Assembly (NCBI GenBank): GCA_023101725.1
Contig: JALJCO010003433.1
Location: forward strand, 496,001 to 560,000
From: Atherinomorus stipes
Taxonomy: Eukaryota > Chordata > Actinopteri > Atheriniformes > Atherinidae
Direction of reading: 5' to 3'
Length of the DNA: 64,000 bases
Shown here: positions 35,801 to 50,800 of the stretch, one piece after another
Layout of the letters: each line of letters starts with the position of its first letter
Position numbering within the stretch: the stretch's first letter is position 1
The notes under the pieces: model-generated
What the model was told of the DNA's origin: nothing
Seen by the model: only the letters and a program-made list of their open reading frames with translations
Databases searched by the model: none
Position numbers and translations under genes: made by a program

Positions 35801-38800
35801 GAGATGTAAAGAGACAGTAAAGAGTCAAGAGTCTCTGACCTAGAAGACCTGCTGCTCAGTGTTATTGTCTGCGGCAGGAATGATCTCCAGTAACGTTCAT
35901 TGTGACGCCAGGGTTGGATCCTGGAGAAAGGAGCTCTGCTGCCAAAGTGCTCGTGAAAGGATGGTCAGGGTTAACCATGATGGTTTGAAGTTTATTGTTG
36001 TCACTGGCTCCTAATCAATGTTAAAAAGATATATTGAACAATATTGATATACACTACTCACAAAAAGTTAGGGATATTCAACTTTCAGTTACAATTAAAT
36101 GTAAAAGTTCATACCTCAGTCATTATATCACGAATGTTGGACATTTAACTGGAATTATAATGTGGCAATTCCTCCATCTCAAACAATTTGTTGAAAGAAA
36201 ATTTAAAAATAATTGTGGGTATCCGCCATGTTTTTGGTGTCATCTTGCTCTGATGATGTCTAAATGTGAACAAGATGATGAAGAGACCTGTTTATAAACA
36301 AGGTGTCATTGAACCAGAACATTTAGAGGTCAAATCATGGTTTACACACTTCTTTTGTATGTTTTTTTTGTTTGTTAATTATCTTTTTTTTTAACTGCAT
36401 GATGTGCAATAAATACTTAAACATTAAACAATGTACACATGCATTCAAAAGTTTAGAGGAAGTCTAATTAAGGTCACCTGGAAAGGCTCGGGTGCATTTT
36501 TGGTTCATTCTGAATTCGCACAAAAAAAATATATCCTCTACTTTTGTGAGTATATTGATAAGTATAAAAATGTATACTGCAGTCCTGGCTAAGGTGTGGG
36601 CGGCTTAGATAGTAAAACAAGTTCCTGGATATTTCAAATAGCACCAGTAATAGCTTTGTTTTTATCTGATGATAAGTATTCTAAACATAAGCATGGAAAA
36701 CTGTCAAAATCTCCATGAATAAGAAAGAGAGAGTGGTGGTGGCTGTGGTCCACCACTTAGACAAAACACCTGCATGCCCAAAATCTCTTCTCTTCAAAAA
36801 GAAAGACGAATTCGGGTTTTAAAATAGCACCAGTAATAACTTCGTTTCTGGACACCAGATGATGAAAACTTAAATATAATTACCAAAAAGTTTACCTTGC
36901 AACGCCGCCTCTGTCCCCGTCGCCTCTCTGCATGCTTCACGTGTGGAGCAGATGACAGCGGAGGAGTGTACAGCTGCTGTGCTGCTGGAGTGCAGCTTCA
37001 GTTAAGAAATGATGATGTTGTCCATATAAGATCATTTAATTCTCGGTTTATTTGATTATAAATTTAAAAAGACAACTTGACTGATGAATGACATGATGGC
37101 AGACAGATATAAATATAATCAGGTTTGCCACACAGAATTATTAAGGAAATCGTTGGAAAGTGCTTGGAAAGAGTCAGTGACTAAAAAGAGAGAAAAACTA
37201 ACACTGAAACCACCTGCAAACTTCATGCATTTCCTGGTAAATCCAGCAGGATTCCTTTTTTTCCTTTTTCACCATTGAGGACATTCTGAACAGTTTTGGT
37301 GATTGTAGCATCATCTACTCTGACACGGTTCACTATCATCACACCTAAATTTGCTTGTTGCTGCAGATATAGGACACTAATTGGTGTGGATATTCTTGTT
37401 ATGTGCACATTTATCTGGAGACCTTTTCCATTATGCAGTAAAAAGTTAACACACGATAACTTGTGTTATCATATGTAGATATCATACCAGTGCTTTTGAA
37501 CAGACTGAGCCTGATACAGAGATCAAAGCCAGATGTTCAGTATGGTCAGTAAATCCCCAATTTGATTGTGTAACAACGTTAATATTTGATTCAATTTCAT
37601 TTGTGGTCGCTTTTTTTAAAATCTTTTTATCTGTGCGTCCCTTTGAAGCAGGAGCTGCTCCGATCTAATCGACAGTGGTTTTTCCAAAAAGCCTCCTTTA
37701 TTTTTCAAAAACACCCCGAGTTCCTCTGAGATCCCTTCTTTTTTTTTTTTTTTTTTTTTTTACAAATATAGAATAAAAAATATCTACACTGAGATATTTA
37801 AACCAGCTGGGGTGTAAAAACACACAAACTTTGTGTCTAAACGGCTTCTGTTGATTTGACTGCATCCAGTGATTATGGTGAACTTCAGATAAAGAATAAA
37901 CAAACCGGTTGTGTTTGTGCTCTCTACAGCAAAAGCAATCATTCACAGCTTCTTGTTTTTCTCATGTAAACAAATGCCAGCTAGTGTTTGTTTTGTGACA
38001 CCCAAACATATGAGCATCCCCGAGGAATTAAGGTCGTCACAGTTGTAGACTGGCACACAAGTCTTTCCTCAAACAGCTCACAGGAGAAAACCAATGTAAA
38101 ACGAGACAAAGGATGTGTGTTTAGATCAACAGAAGAAGTGAGCGACGAAGAAGAATAGTGATCCTTCAAAGCAACGCGCAGCATGAGCCAGAGCCTGAGA
38201 CAGACACAGAGATCAGACAACAGCAGATGAAATGCATAGCTGTGACTCTGGGGGGATGAAAGTGTATGTGTGTTATTATAAAAGAGGGGCTGGGATTGAG
38301 GGGAACCGAGAGCAGGCTCACTTTTCCGTCTCTACACCTCTGAGACACCCCTGGAAGCAGACAGCGGTGCTGCTGCTCTGTCCGATGTCAGTGCTTTGGT
38401 CATCTCTGCTTTATAAACCTCCAACCGGACAACGTGGGCATCAGCTTGACACTCCGAGCAGATTCTTGAAAGGTGCATCAAAGGCTGCACTTCCTACACT
38501 GGGAAAGTGCAGGGATCAGTATCTCCAATGCGAAGGTTGTAGACATGAAAGGTTAATGGCCACTTAACCCTACGTCACCCCCTCTGCCCTGGCTGCATGC
38601 TAATGTTTTTGTAAACTTGACGCAGCCATCTTTATTGCAGATCTTTGTACATGTGTGCAGGCATGTGGGGCCCTAAGTTAGACTGAGAGAACAGCAACAG
38701 ATATACACCTCAGTGCTGGGATCAGGCCAGCTGGAGTCGCTTCATTACAGGCTTATTAATGACACGTTTCACTGGACTGAGTTTATATTTCACTGACAGA

Positions 38801-41800
38801 TTCATTGCCTCAAGCTGCTCCCATAAAGCTTTAGCAGACGGCATGTGTTGAGAATATCAAAACTGTAAATGGTATGTTTATGTATCTTATGCTTTAACAT
38901 ATTGCACACAGTCTGACCCCGATATCATGTCATGAATTTCACAGTTTCAAAACGTCTTCCTTGGTCCAGTAATTGTAGGCTTGTTATTAGAAATTGTGAA
39001 TTTATTGGATTATGATATTTTAGTGGTTTAATGTATCTTTTAATGAACGTTGGGTAATGTGATAGTGATGCTGGGAATGCCTCGTCCTGGAGATGAGGTC
39101 CTGAAACTGCTGACTTACAAACACAGGTGCACACTTCTCGTATCAGTAATGACCAAATTAGCATAAAGTCATAAACAAGCAGACCTGTTACCATCAACTT
39201 GGACACAATTAGCTCCTGGGTACATCACAAGCCTTGTTATCATGAATATTTAAGATGTATTCTTTGGTCAGATAGAAATAAACCGTTTGTATGATTTGCT
39301 CAAATAAATAAGAGCCTCCCTGAGTTAGGGCTGGGCGATATGGACCAAATATCATATCACAATATATTTATTTTAGATGATGATATACAATGTATCCCGG
39401 TATTTTTACCCTAAATTCTCTGAAAGTTTCATTTCATATCAAACACCTGTTTTTTAGTACTGAAACATGTTTTTGTGTAAAGGTATCGCTCCACTGCAGT
39501 GATGGAACTGACAAAACACTGGTTTGAAATGTTTGTTAAATCGAAGTAATTCAAGTTAGTTGGCTGTTTTTTTATGATTTCTTTGTAAAAGTCTTGGGGA
39601 GGATTGTCTTCCAGACAGCTTAAATAATAGGGGTATGAAAAAATATCGATACCCTGAAATATCGTGATATTTTTATATGCCGATACCATATCTGTATTTA
39701 AAAACGTGGTATTGATCTATTTTAATAATGAAATCTTGCAAGATATTATCCTTTTGCTACAAAATCTTATGCTATTTCATCGTTCTGTCACAAATTCTTA
39801 CAGTATTTTGTGAAAACTCATGAGATTTTGTAACAAAACGGTAATATATCTCGCAAGATTTCATTAGTGAAATAGATCGATTTCAAATATAGATAGGGTA
39901 TCAGCATATGAAAATATCACGGTATTTCAGTGTTTTGATATTTTTTCACACCATTATTAAATAGTCAGGTGACCCCTTTTGTAGTCAGTTGAGGTACAGC
40001 CGGGTCATTCCGAAAAAATAAAGCAAAAAATTTTGTACAACTAATACCACGATATAACGATATGTGTAAATATCATATCTCTCTCATGTAAATATCAAAT
40101 CGCGATATCATATCAGTATATTGCACAACCCTACACTGAGTGTCATAAGACTTTACTTATCAGTTTACCTATTCTCAGATTCATTATTATCTTTTGGTTC
40201 AGGTTCAGAGAACATACATGAGCAAAGAAGATTGGTGAAAACCTAACATATAGCCTATTACAATGATAAAACAAGCTTTTTGGACTATTCTAACAGCCAG
40301 CTATGATTGCAGCCTGCTGTCACACCCCTGAGTTATTTCTAAATGGCTGTTATTCCAGAAAAAAGAGGATATAAACCAGCGGACCGCCTCACAATTTGGT
40401 AATGCTATTTCTCTGCACTCTGGGGCAACATCAGAGAAAATGAAAACAACATTTTTATCCTCAGAAATGAAATGTTTTCTGTAAAACCAAAAGCAGAACT
40501 ATAGGCTTAAATAAAAGTAAAACAAAAAGCATAAAGAGCTGCCTAATATCACCCAGATTTTTAGAAATTTGCATCATCTTTTAATTCCTCCAATCAATTA
40601 AGACTAAAATGGCACGTTAGTTCTGATAACTTCTTTGGGTTTTATAAGCAATTGAGCATGAATAGAAAATCTCTTCCTTTATGCATTTTTTTTTTCTGCT
40701 GGTACTGTGCAACACCTGAGCATCCGCTCCACAGTAACAGCCACGTCAAGTGCAAAATTTAACTTGCTATTTTTATTTTTTTATTACTCCAAATCAAATC
40801 AATCTTTTGTGCAACCAGATTCACTGAGATTGTTAAAAATCACATCTTGGACCACCTGAATGCATCTCATGAATGCAAACTGCGGAGAATGACTAATGAT
40901 TCAGTTAGTGGAGAATATAACAATGTCAATTTGTTATGGTGGAGTGACTAACAGCAGACTTCAGGCATGAGAAAATATAGAATATTCTGGCAGGAAATAT
41001 GCAAAGAAACAAGAGGAAATATCACATAATACAAGACTATGCATGAAAATGATCACACACTGATGCTCAGTAGAATGAAACGGGTTCAACAATGCATGCT
41101 GGAAGTGCAAAACAGAAACTTTCTTGCATTTCTTTCTAATCACATTCAGTTATTTCAGATGGGTTTGCTGTAAAACCTTTCTGATTTTAACTTGTCGAGT
41201 TTGAACAGAACAATAATATTTTAGATGTTATATAAACAAAGATACAGTATAAAGAGATTTTAAAACACCCTTTTCATTCTCTGTATATGTGAAACCTCAT
41301 TTATAGTTCATATACCGGGTGTTTTTTTTTGTCCTCCTGAGCACGAATTGTCAATTTCTGTCCTGGGAATAAGGTCAGTGGCTGCTGCTATATATGTGAG
41401 AGCAATATTGTTTTCTAGATATGAAACTGTTGAAGAAAGTTCTGTGCAGGTTTATATTGAAATAATGTAACACAGGCTGTGTTGTATAGAAGAGTGGTAG
41501 ACTGGGTCAAAGGAAACCCACCTCATCCCAAAGGATGCCTCTGCAGCTGTCGGTGCTGATCTCTGTTTGAGTATAAACTTGATTGAGGAGATCGAAGTCG
41601 TAGCAGTTCACAACGCAGACGGGAACCTCGGCTCCACTTCTTCAAAAATCAAGCACAGACTCTTATCCTCTCTTTTAGCACCTCCTTTAATCACCAATGC
41701 ACCAGAGTGCCTCCATGATCCCGTCGATCCTCTGCTCTTCTCTTCCCCTCTTTCAGGGTCTCACAATGAAGCTATTTGCATCTCTCCAGGTTGCTACGAT

Positions 41801-44800
41801 ACTCTGCCAACCCAATCTGAAATGTTTTTTCTTGTACTTTGAAGGTGGGTTTTAAGAAGAAAACAGCTGCAGGAGAGCAGAAAAGACAGAAACTTTTCCT
41901 TAATTTGGTGATTTGGTGACATTTCAGAGGGTGTTTTGTTGCCCTGCGTTGTGTGTATGACTGTTTTTCAGAACACCTATAGGGCCTAATGAGGCTGTTA
42001 GCTGCTGTTGACTCCCTGCCATATGTGCATGATCACATCAGAAAGCCCTGAGGCAAAGACTATTCTTTTCCCCTCATTCATAATGGTTTGCTTTTCAGCT
42101 GCGTCTGCAATGAGCATGCAATCGAGATAAAAAGGACAATCCTGCTGTGATGATACAGATTAATGCAGAGAAAACTGTAAGGCTGTGGTAGATTGAGAAT
42201 CACCCTCAATTGCTCAGGATTCCCAAGAAAGCTTCTTCATCAGACAGCATCATTTGTGTTTTATTGTCAAGTTTATTTTATTGTCTGTCCTCATAAAATG
42301 AGTCTCTCTCTCCCAGAGGAGCATTTGAATAAGCAGTTAGAGAGCTGTCATGCTTCAGACAGATTTTGCCTATGGGGAAGTCGATGTGTCAGGGGACAGG
42401 AGGCATAAATGAAGTCATACCACAAACCCTCAAGCCTTATTACTGTACATTAGCGCTCCACTAAGTTCCAGCCCGCCTCAACATCCTCTGGGATATTTCT
42501 GGCCTTTGATGAAGCTCGACTGATGGGTTGCGCTTGCCTCCCACCTATGTCACCTCTTCTCGGCTGAGACTTTAACGTGGTGCTGCAGGGTGGCTTAGCG
42601 GTAATAAGCCCCGCAGAAATAAAGGCAGAAATCCACTTTCCAGTGTGAGAGATTGCGTGTGCTGAATCAGGCTAATGTTAACTCTCGAGGAGGTTTTGTG
42701 AGGGGTGTTTTAATGCCTTTCCTTTCCTTGGCAGAGTCCCCTCTCCTTACCAGGCATGATGGTTTTTAATGGTTCCTGCCAGGCTGTGTGCCCCTCCCTC
42801 ACCCTTCTGCCCCATCCATCTCATCCCGCCTCTGTCTGAAATTCAATTGACCTTTTGTTCCACCTCACAATGAATGGGCACAGGCCAGCTCCACCAATAG
42901 CCTACCCAGAGCTCTCATACCTCTTTATTTGATCTGTCCTCCAGTGTCCAGTGCTTTCATTACCTACCCAAACACCCACTCCAGTCCTCCCCACCCCCTC
43001 CTCTCTGCAGCTACATCCTCTTTTATCACTGGCAATGTCTTCTTGCTGGGGACGCCACTCTCTCCCTGTTATTCGACTCCCCATGTTTTTGATTGTTATG
43101 GTTATTTGAGTTTATTTGTGCCTGCTTGGTTTGCTTTAAACAGCACATTTCTCCCCTCTTGTCCCTCAGTGGACTTTTTTTTTTCCGACTTTATAAAAGT
43201 GCTGATGTAGCCTCACTGTCGCTCAAGGCAGAAAGAGCTCCAAATTGCTGTGCTGTGACGAGACCAGTCGGGACCATGACCCGCCAATCATTTTGGTCTT
43301 TGGGATTGACAAATTGATCCCAACGGCCTTACTCTAGTTTCTAATTACATCTCAAACGAATGCTGTTGTCTTAACTTTCCTATATGCGACATTTTCCCCC
43401 TCTTTCATTTAGATTCTCCTTTAATTCCCTGATTGCTTCTCTCATCATCACCAGCTTCTGCACCTTGCTCTCACCCTGTAGTCAAAGTCATTAAATCTTC
43501 TTTTTCTCCCTGTTTTCCTCCTCCAGATGCTCTTTTTTTTTCCCCAGCTCCAACCTTACAGATCTGCAACTCTGTGATACATACTAAAGCCTAACTTCAG
43601 CAGCTACAGCACCTCATGTGTGACTACTACCAATCAGAGCTTTCTGTCGTAGAATGTGAGCTTTGCTGACTGTTGGACTTCCCTGTGATTGGGGTTTTTT
43701 GGTTTTGTGTGTGTGTGTGTGTGTGTTAGTCTTGCTATCTCAGCAGTACAGAACAGTTGCAATCTTGTGTTAATAAGATGAACAGGGAGCTGTGAGTTCC
43801 TTGTAACATCCAGAAAGATACAGAATAAAACAATTGCTTTCATCAAAGATTTTGCAGAGTTTAAAGGCACAACTATGTGGAAGTGCTTTAAGACAGCATA
43901 AATAATTGAATCATGTTGTGGCTGCTGCCTGTGTTCTGTATCAAGATGCATAAAGATGGCTGTGTTTTGCCAAATCCACTGCATAGCACTATCAAATTTG
44001 CTCATTTCGCTATTGTGTACCCAGAAACATTTTCCACCATAGTCAATAATTACAAAACCAGCTGTACTTGTGACAGGGGAAAAATTACCATGACCGGCAT
44101 CTACTTGCTCAATGTAAATGGAAAGGTTTTGGCAGGGTAAAGTGCATGCTCTCTAGGCAGTTATTATAGTCATACATGTGTTATTATCACCAGAGATGCT
44201 TAGTAAATGTGCCCACCATTTCTCAAAATACTTATTTGTCCCCTTTACTCTTACAAGGTCCACTGTCCATGATGTGTCCACAACTAGTTACAGATTCCAA
44301 ACATGTAAAAATACACCCAACAACATCTTCTCTTTGCAAAATTGTTGAAAAAAAATGGAGATTGTTAAAAATACCACAGACTTTGTGTTTGGTTTATCCC
44401 TTTTTGACTGCTGTGGAAACATGTCAGAGAAATAATTTGAGGTTTAAGCAGAAAAAATTGCACCTCTTTTGAGTACAAATAGCTTTAATTTAAGGCAACA
44501 CAAACAGCTCTCTTATTCAGACTGGATTCTGCATTGATGAAGACTGTTACTTCTTCCATTACATGTAAGTGCAAGGACAAGCTCTTTGTTTACTGATGGT
44601 TTATTCCAAGTTCATAAATGGATCACTAAAGCCCCTTTCAGACTTGCAATGGAAAGCAGTACTATTGCGGACCCGGGACGCGATAAGTCCGCAAGGAAGC
44701 CGCATGTTTGAAAAGACGAGTCCGTTTAAAGAGCGGTTGGACTTTACCGCTCATGTTCTGCAATGCAAGTCTGAAAAGCGGCTTCAGCATCAGCATCGGT

Positions 44801-47800
44801 GCCATCGCTAGAACTACAAGTACAAAAGACATAGAGGAATAAACCTAAACTTGAACAAATAAGCTTTATAGGAATCTAGTGTTTGTTTGCATTTCATCAT
44901 TAAACAAGAATAAAATGTTAAACACGAACAAACAACAATTAATTGCTATTTTAATCATATTCATTTATATCAACTCAAATAACTGAGCCGACATTGAACG
45001 CACCTCATGCTTGTAGCTTCATATTGACACTTTCCTTTGACGATCATGGCTTAGAGGTTTATCAAAAACAACTTCAAAACCGTCACCATCATTGTTCTGT
45101 CAGAACTTTGAATCTAGTTTTTCAGAGTGGTAGCGGTATGTTACAAACCCACGGAAAGCACTTTTTTTCTGTGTTGCATCAAGAAGTGCTGCGATGTACA
45201 TCGAAACATTAGTTGTGCTTTAGTAAGTTCAGTTTAAATCAAATCTGTTGTGTTTGGTTACATATAAAACTGTGTAATCTGCAACTGATGCACTCATGAA
45301 CATAAACAAAAACAAAAACTACTGTTGGCTTCAAAGACATAACGGTTAATATATTTTTGATTATGGATTGCCTTAAAGCTGGGTTGGCAATGTTGGAAAA
45401 ATGGTTTGAGCAAGCGACATTTAAAAAGAAAATACCACCTGAAACCACGCCTTCAGAGCGCAGGGACATGTGCGCCGATGTTTTACATGCAGATTAACAA
45501 TAACAGCCGAGTAGGTAGCTCATTAGCTTGATAGTAAACAGCTGACAACCACGTTTTTAAAAGCTTTAATCCGCTCACCTCCAACTCATTCTGCAGTGTA
45601 GAAAGTCCACGACAAACGTCAACGCCTCCAAGACTGAATCCTTATATGTTGTTTTTTTTTTTTTTTGGCACAGTAGCAGTTAAAAGTCCATTAGCTCTAT
45701 TTGATGACAGTGAGCGGCGCACAGGGGGGTCACGTGGGGGACGGAGAGAGGGGAGGGACAGAGATGAAACATAAAGGCATAGATTCGTTCTTTCTATAAG
45801 TTGCGAATTACCATTTCCTGCCTTTCAGTGCAAATGGCAGGGGCTGGTCAGAGTTTTTACAGAACTGCAGCTCTCACAGAGGTCTGACTTTTTTCCTTTC
45901 TTTTTATGAATACATGATGTATTGACTACTGACAGGGTGGAAGGACCATTTCACCCAGTATAACAAAAAGTGTTTCTGAGCAGGATTACCAACTCTGGCT
46001 TTAATTGTAACAAAGCGCAGCTTAAAAAAAAGTATGTTAAAATAAATACAAAAGCTGAACTGTCAAGAACAAAGCCAGGTTGCTCTGGCTCCTCCTGTTG
46101 TTACTAATGTGATTTATAGGAACGCAGATCATGTCTGAAAACGACCACAGAAAGCCAGGAGTTGGATCTGAGTGCCAATTCAAAGTTGCCATTGTTACTT
46201 ACAGTCTGCTTTGGATGGAGGTTGTTGTTGGAAGTATGTTTCCAACAGATGTGTGAAAAGAGCGCCTTTGTTTCGTAACAGCCATAGTAGTGCACACGTG
46301 CCAAAAGATTCACAAGATAACATTTTCTTATATGTAATCCTTGTGCTTGAATAAGTCACAGCTGGTTGAACTTGACTCATTAACTCTATGCTTCACTATA
46401 ACAACAACGTAGTTGAACTTTTCAAAGTTTCAATTTATTATCTTAAGCTTAGCTTCTGTCATCTCATCAGCTGTTTCTGTTTTACGCCCGTTGACTGGCA
46501 TGCACTGGTGCATTTAACAGCAGTGTCATATTAAGTGTTTTTGACATTGTTTTGAAGCTACAGTAAAAGTCAACCAATTAACCTCTTTTGTCTGTTTTCA
46601 TTCCTACCATTGCAGTTAACTTTTTCTCTGCCTGTCTGCGTCCTGCCCAAAATGTGTCTGTGACATAAGTGCATGCAGGCAGATATGGACTAGTGGCAAT
46701 CAAAGAATATTTGACTTTTATTAGTTTTGAGACTAACTACAAGTGGAAGGTAAAAATGGTGACTCCATTGCATCACAAAAAGAATGTATTTTAGCTTTAA
46801 ATATGATTCATTTCCAGCCCTGACCAAGAGCTGTTGCAGGTTTAATCCAGCCAGGAAATGAAAAGGATTATCTGTTGTGTTTACATGTAAACACAGTAAC
46901 ATATGCAAAAAATTAGAAATAAAGAAATAAAAAGCTTGCCCCCAAAAGTACAGTTCTTACTTGTTTCACCCCTCCTTCCTCCTTCTGATGACTTTCTGTT
47001 AAATGACAGACTTAACAATGACTCCAAAGTAGAAGTGTTTATATGAAACACACTCCCTCTTGTGCCTGTGTAGGCGTGGAACCTTATAGTCCAGAAATAT
47101 AAATTATGTTTAAGAGTCTGAAACACATGACTCAACCATTTCAGTTGGAGGACTTGCTTCCTTTGGTCATACCAACACAAACCACTTACTCTGCAGTCTG
47201 CGGATATGTTTAGACTTCTTACATTAGGCTTATCAATGTACATTAACATGCAGTCACTCACTACTTCCTTTCTTCCCTCCGCTGTTGCTGAGCAATCATC
47301 ATTGCTTGTCCTCTTCTTTCTTCTTGTCCTCTTCACTTTCCAGTCATGTTAATTTTTCTCATTAAAGCTTTTCTGATTTTCATTTTGAACAACATTTTTG
47401 GTTTAAGTCGACACTTGGTACTTGAAATAATTTATGTTTTAATTAAAATCAATTATGATAACTACGTAAATCATGAGCATGATATTGTTCCTTATAATAA
47501 ATCATTATGTATTTGAAGATGACTGCTTCTCTGCTAATAAGCTTTTTTTCTAATTAGATCAAAGATAGTTAATTAATAACAGTGCTGGAAATTAACCAGT
47601 GTGACCAGTTAATTTGCTATTAGCTTTTCATGCTTCAATATTATGTTGTACTGGGTATACATTTTAGATTATTTACTGACCTCTAGTTTGCAGCAGGAGA
47701 TGGTATATAAGGGATATGTGACTGTTTCTGGTGCAGAGATTCTCACGTTGAATGTTTTTTCCTCTTTTTTTTTCTGTGCACCACCCTCAATATAGGCTGC

Positions 47801-50800
47801 ACATTTCTGGCAGCTGCAAAGGATGATTATATTTGTATAAAGACTGATCTCAAGATGAAAAAAAAGTTTGAAGCCAAAGTTAAAAATTCATGCTTTGAAA
47901 CCTACCCCTGATGGCAAAGTGCATTTAGGTGAAAAACTGACTGTAAACAGAGCTTTTCCAATTATTTGGAGGCACAAAAGGAGCAATCCCTTATTGTGCA
48001 ACTTGTGATGCTGCAGCAGGCAGCCTGTTGCATTGTTCTCTGTGTGCAGGCAGGTCACCACCAGACAGCTCGCTGAATGATGGGGAGCGAGCCGCGTGCA
48101 GCCATTGTCGTAGTCTCATTCCATCATTAACAAAGAGACCCCAGTGATGCTAAAACACGCTGTTGTCCTATTGTGCAGACTCCATTTGCCAAACGAGACA
48201 AAGACAAGCACTTCTTCAACAGGTTGTTTATTGTGTCAGATCTGGTATGAAACACTTATGTCCCAAATGTAAATCATTCCGCTTATATAGCTTTGAAGAA
48301 TTAAATATTGTATCAGATGTCACTAACACATCAAAGTGTGCAAATATTTGATTTGATCCACTGATTTCTGCACATTCCTGGTGGTTTAAAATGTGTAAAA
48401 TTGTCACCAACCAACTGTATTTTCATGACTCTTAAGTTTAAGCAGCTGTGGAGATCAGGTTCACACCAGTTCCTAATGGAAGTAGGAGGAACGGTGCCCA
48501 CATGGCCTCAGCCACATTTCCCTTAGAGCCCAGAAATTTTTACAAGTCTCCTAATAGGAATGCTTTAAGAGGGCAAGAACTGTGTAACCAAGCAACTTGT
48601 GCAAGTTCAGAAGCACCACTGTGCCTTCAAATGTGATCAAGGTACAAAAATGAAAAACAGGAGTGGAGGGAAAGTAAATCTCAAACAGCCAAAGGAAATC
48701 TGAGTTTTTAAACTGGGAACATTTACAAAAGAGGCAGAAAGAGGGATGAGTTGAAAGAATTAAGGGGTTCAACCTTTAGTTTGGCCTTTGTACAAGCACT
48801 CGCTGCCACATCAAGATGAGTATGGATTACGTGCACAAGTTCTCCAGCTCTTAGCCTGCTATAATTCACTTTTGTGTGTGTGTGCCTCTCTGAGTAACCC
48901 CTCAACATTCCTCATGAAGCGCTGTGATAAAGGGAGGTCGCAGCTGTGTGGAAGCCCGAGAGAAAACCGTACGCAAATATGTATGCATAACTATGAAGAT
49001 TAAGACTCATTTGCATCTGCAGAGTGCGGTCAAGCTGCAGCATGTCCAAGCCCATGTCACAGCGCCTGCTTTAATGTGCTATGCATGTATTACTGACCTT
49101 TAGATTACCTTCCAGGGATGTGCAGTGTGTTTTAAATTGACAGAATAAGCCATATGGTTGGGATGAACATCCTCATGGGGTTAGATTTGGTTAAAAAAAA
49201 AGCATACTCACAGGAATTCCTCCGAAGACACCGTGACCTAATGCCATATGTTACTGTGTGTCCACAGGTTCTTCTTATTATGACAATGTAAGGCCGCTGG
49301 CGTATCCTGACTCAGATGCAGTACTCATCTGTTTTGACATCAGCCGCCCTGAGACTTTGGACAGTGTCATAAAGAAGGTCAGTGTTTCATCTATTCTTTT
49401 TAACTCTGTTGTAGCTCTCACTCACAATGCTTGACATCAGCATTTATCTGCTGTGATACAGGAGAACCAACCAGAAAATAGCTCAGTTTTTTTCCCAATC
49501 AGCATCTTGTATTGACTCAGATTTCTGTGCCAGCAGCTTTTCATGGTTCAACAATAGAGCAAATCAGCACAAAGTTTAATGCCGCCCATTCCTTTATTTC
49601 ATCAAATTGTTCGTGGGTACTTGACCCACGTCCCCTGTGAGAAATGAAAGGTCGGTTTGAAGAGTGAGAAGAGAGGCTTCGCTGCCTGGTGGATTCAAGA
49701 GGAATATCAGACACGCAAATGATTCAGACACTGTAATGATTTAACTATATGAAAAGCTGTAGCAGACCATGGCACTAGAAATAGACTCTGTAGGTTTTTA
49801 TGATATAAAATCGGAGTTTTACTCTAAATGGTGGACCAGATGGTGGCAGTTAAGACAGCCAATTGTGAAGACATTATAATACCAGAGTAGAACTTGGTAT
49901 TGGCTGTATTAGTTGGGTGGAGTTGTTAAATGTGGTCTGTGGCATGTTTTTACAGCCTGTGGGAGACTGCATGCCCACATATAGTGAAATACCTGATGTG
50001 TATATTTCTGCAACTTACTGGGTTTATTTGCATGCATGTGTATAATATAAACCAGCCCTAAACCTTTTACTGGTTTCTCATCTTGAAGCCATGTGTGAGT
50101 ATTTGCCTTTGAACTGGGAGACAGTTCCCACGACCGGCCTGTTGACGTGTTTAGTGGTCTGATGGGAGCTGCTAAAATGCCCTTGAAGTTTTCGTAGGTC
50201 TAACCCCAAGACAGCATTTTTTTAACCTACGTATATCTTACAAGCCTCAGTGGTTCTGTCAACAAGGAGGAGCTATGCTGGCATCCAGCTTTAGCTTTTC
50301 CCATGAATTGCTTGGCAGGGGGTTGCCATGACCCCTGCCCCCTACTTGTCATCCTGGTAATCCCTGAAACTCCAGGGCTCATAGAAAACCTGTTGCACAA
50401 TCACCATCCCAAATTAGACTCTTGACCTCCAGGAACAAGGAGGTCTCGGAGGTTGCTGGATGACAGCTGGGGGAGGAGAGAGGGTTAAACAATCAAAGCT
50501 TTTGACTGGATGTTATTGGCAGAATAGGGATGGGCTTTAAAGGTTAAAGGTTGTGTTACGCGTGAAGGCTGAATGGACATGCTGACATTCTGCACACGGT
50601 ATGTGGAACATCTCAGGACTGTCGTGTATTTGGGTCGCAGGAAGGAGAGACTGTTGGTTCAGCTGAGTCTCAGAAGTGACATTTAATCTCAGGATGGTTT
50701 TAGAAAGAAGACAGCTCAACCTTTTCTGAGGAGAACCTGAAATAGATTTGTTGACAGAGTCTGTGTGAGGAAAGTGTTTTACACTGAAGGTACTGCAGAA

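Noticed and set aside
46881..47336. 151-codon minus-strand frame
   Set aside because: It starts at GTG, has no recognisable motif and lies within rnd2 intron 2; probably chance.
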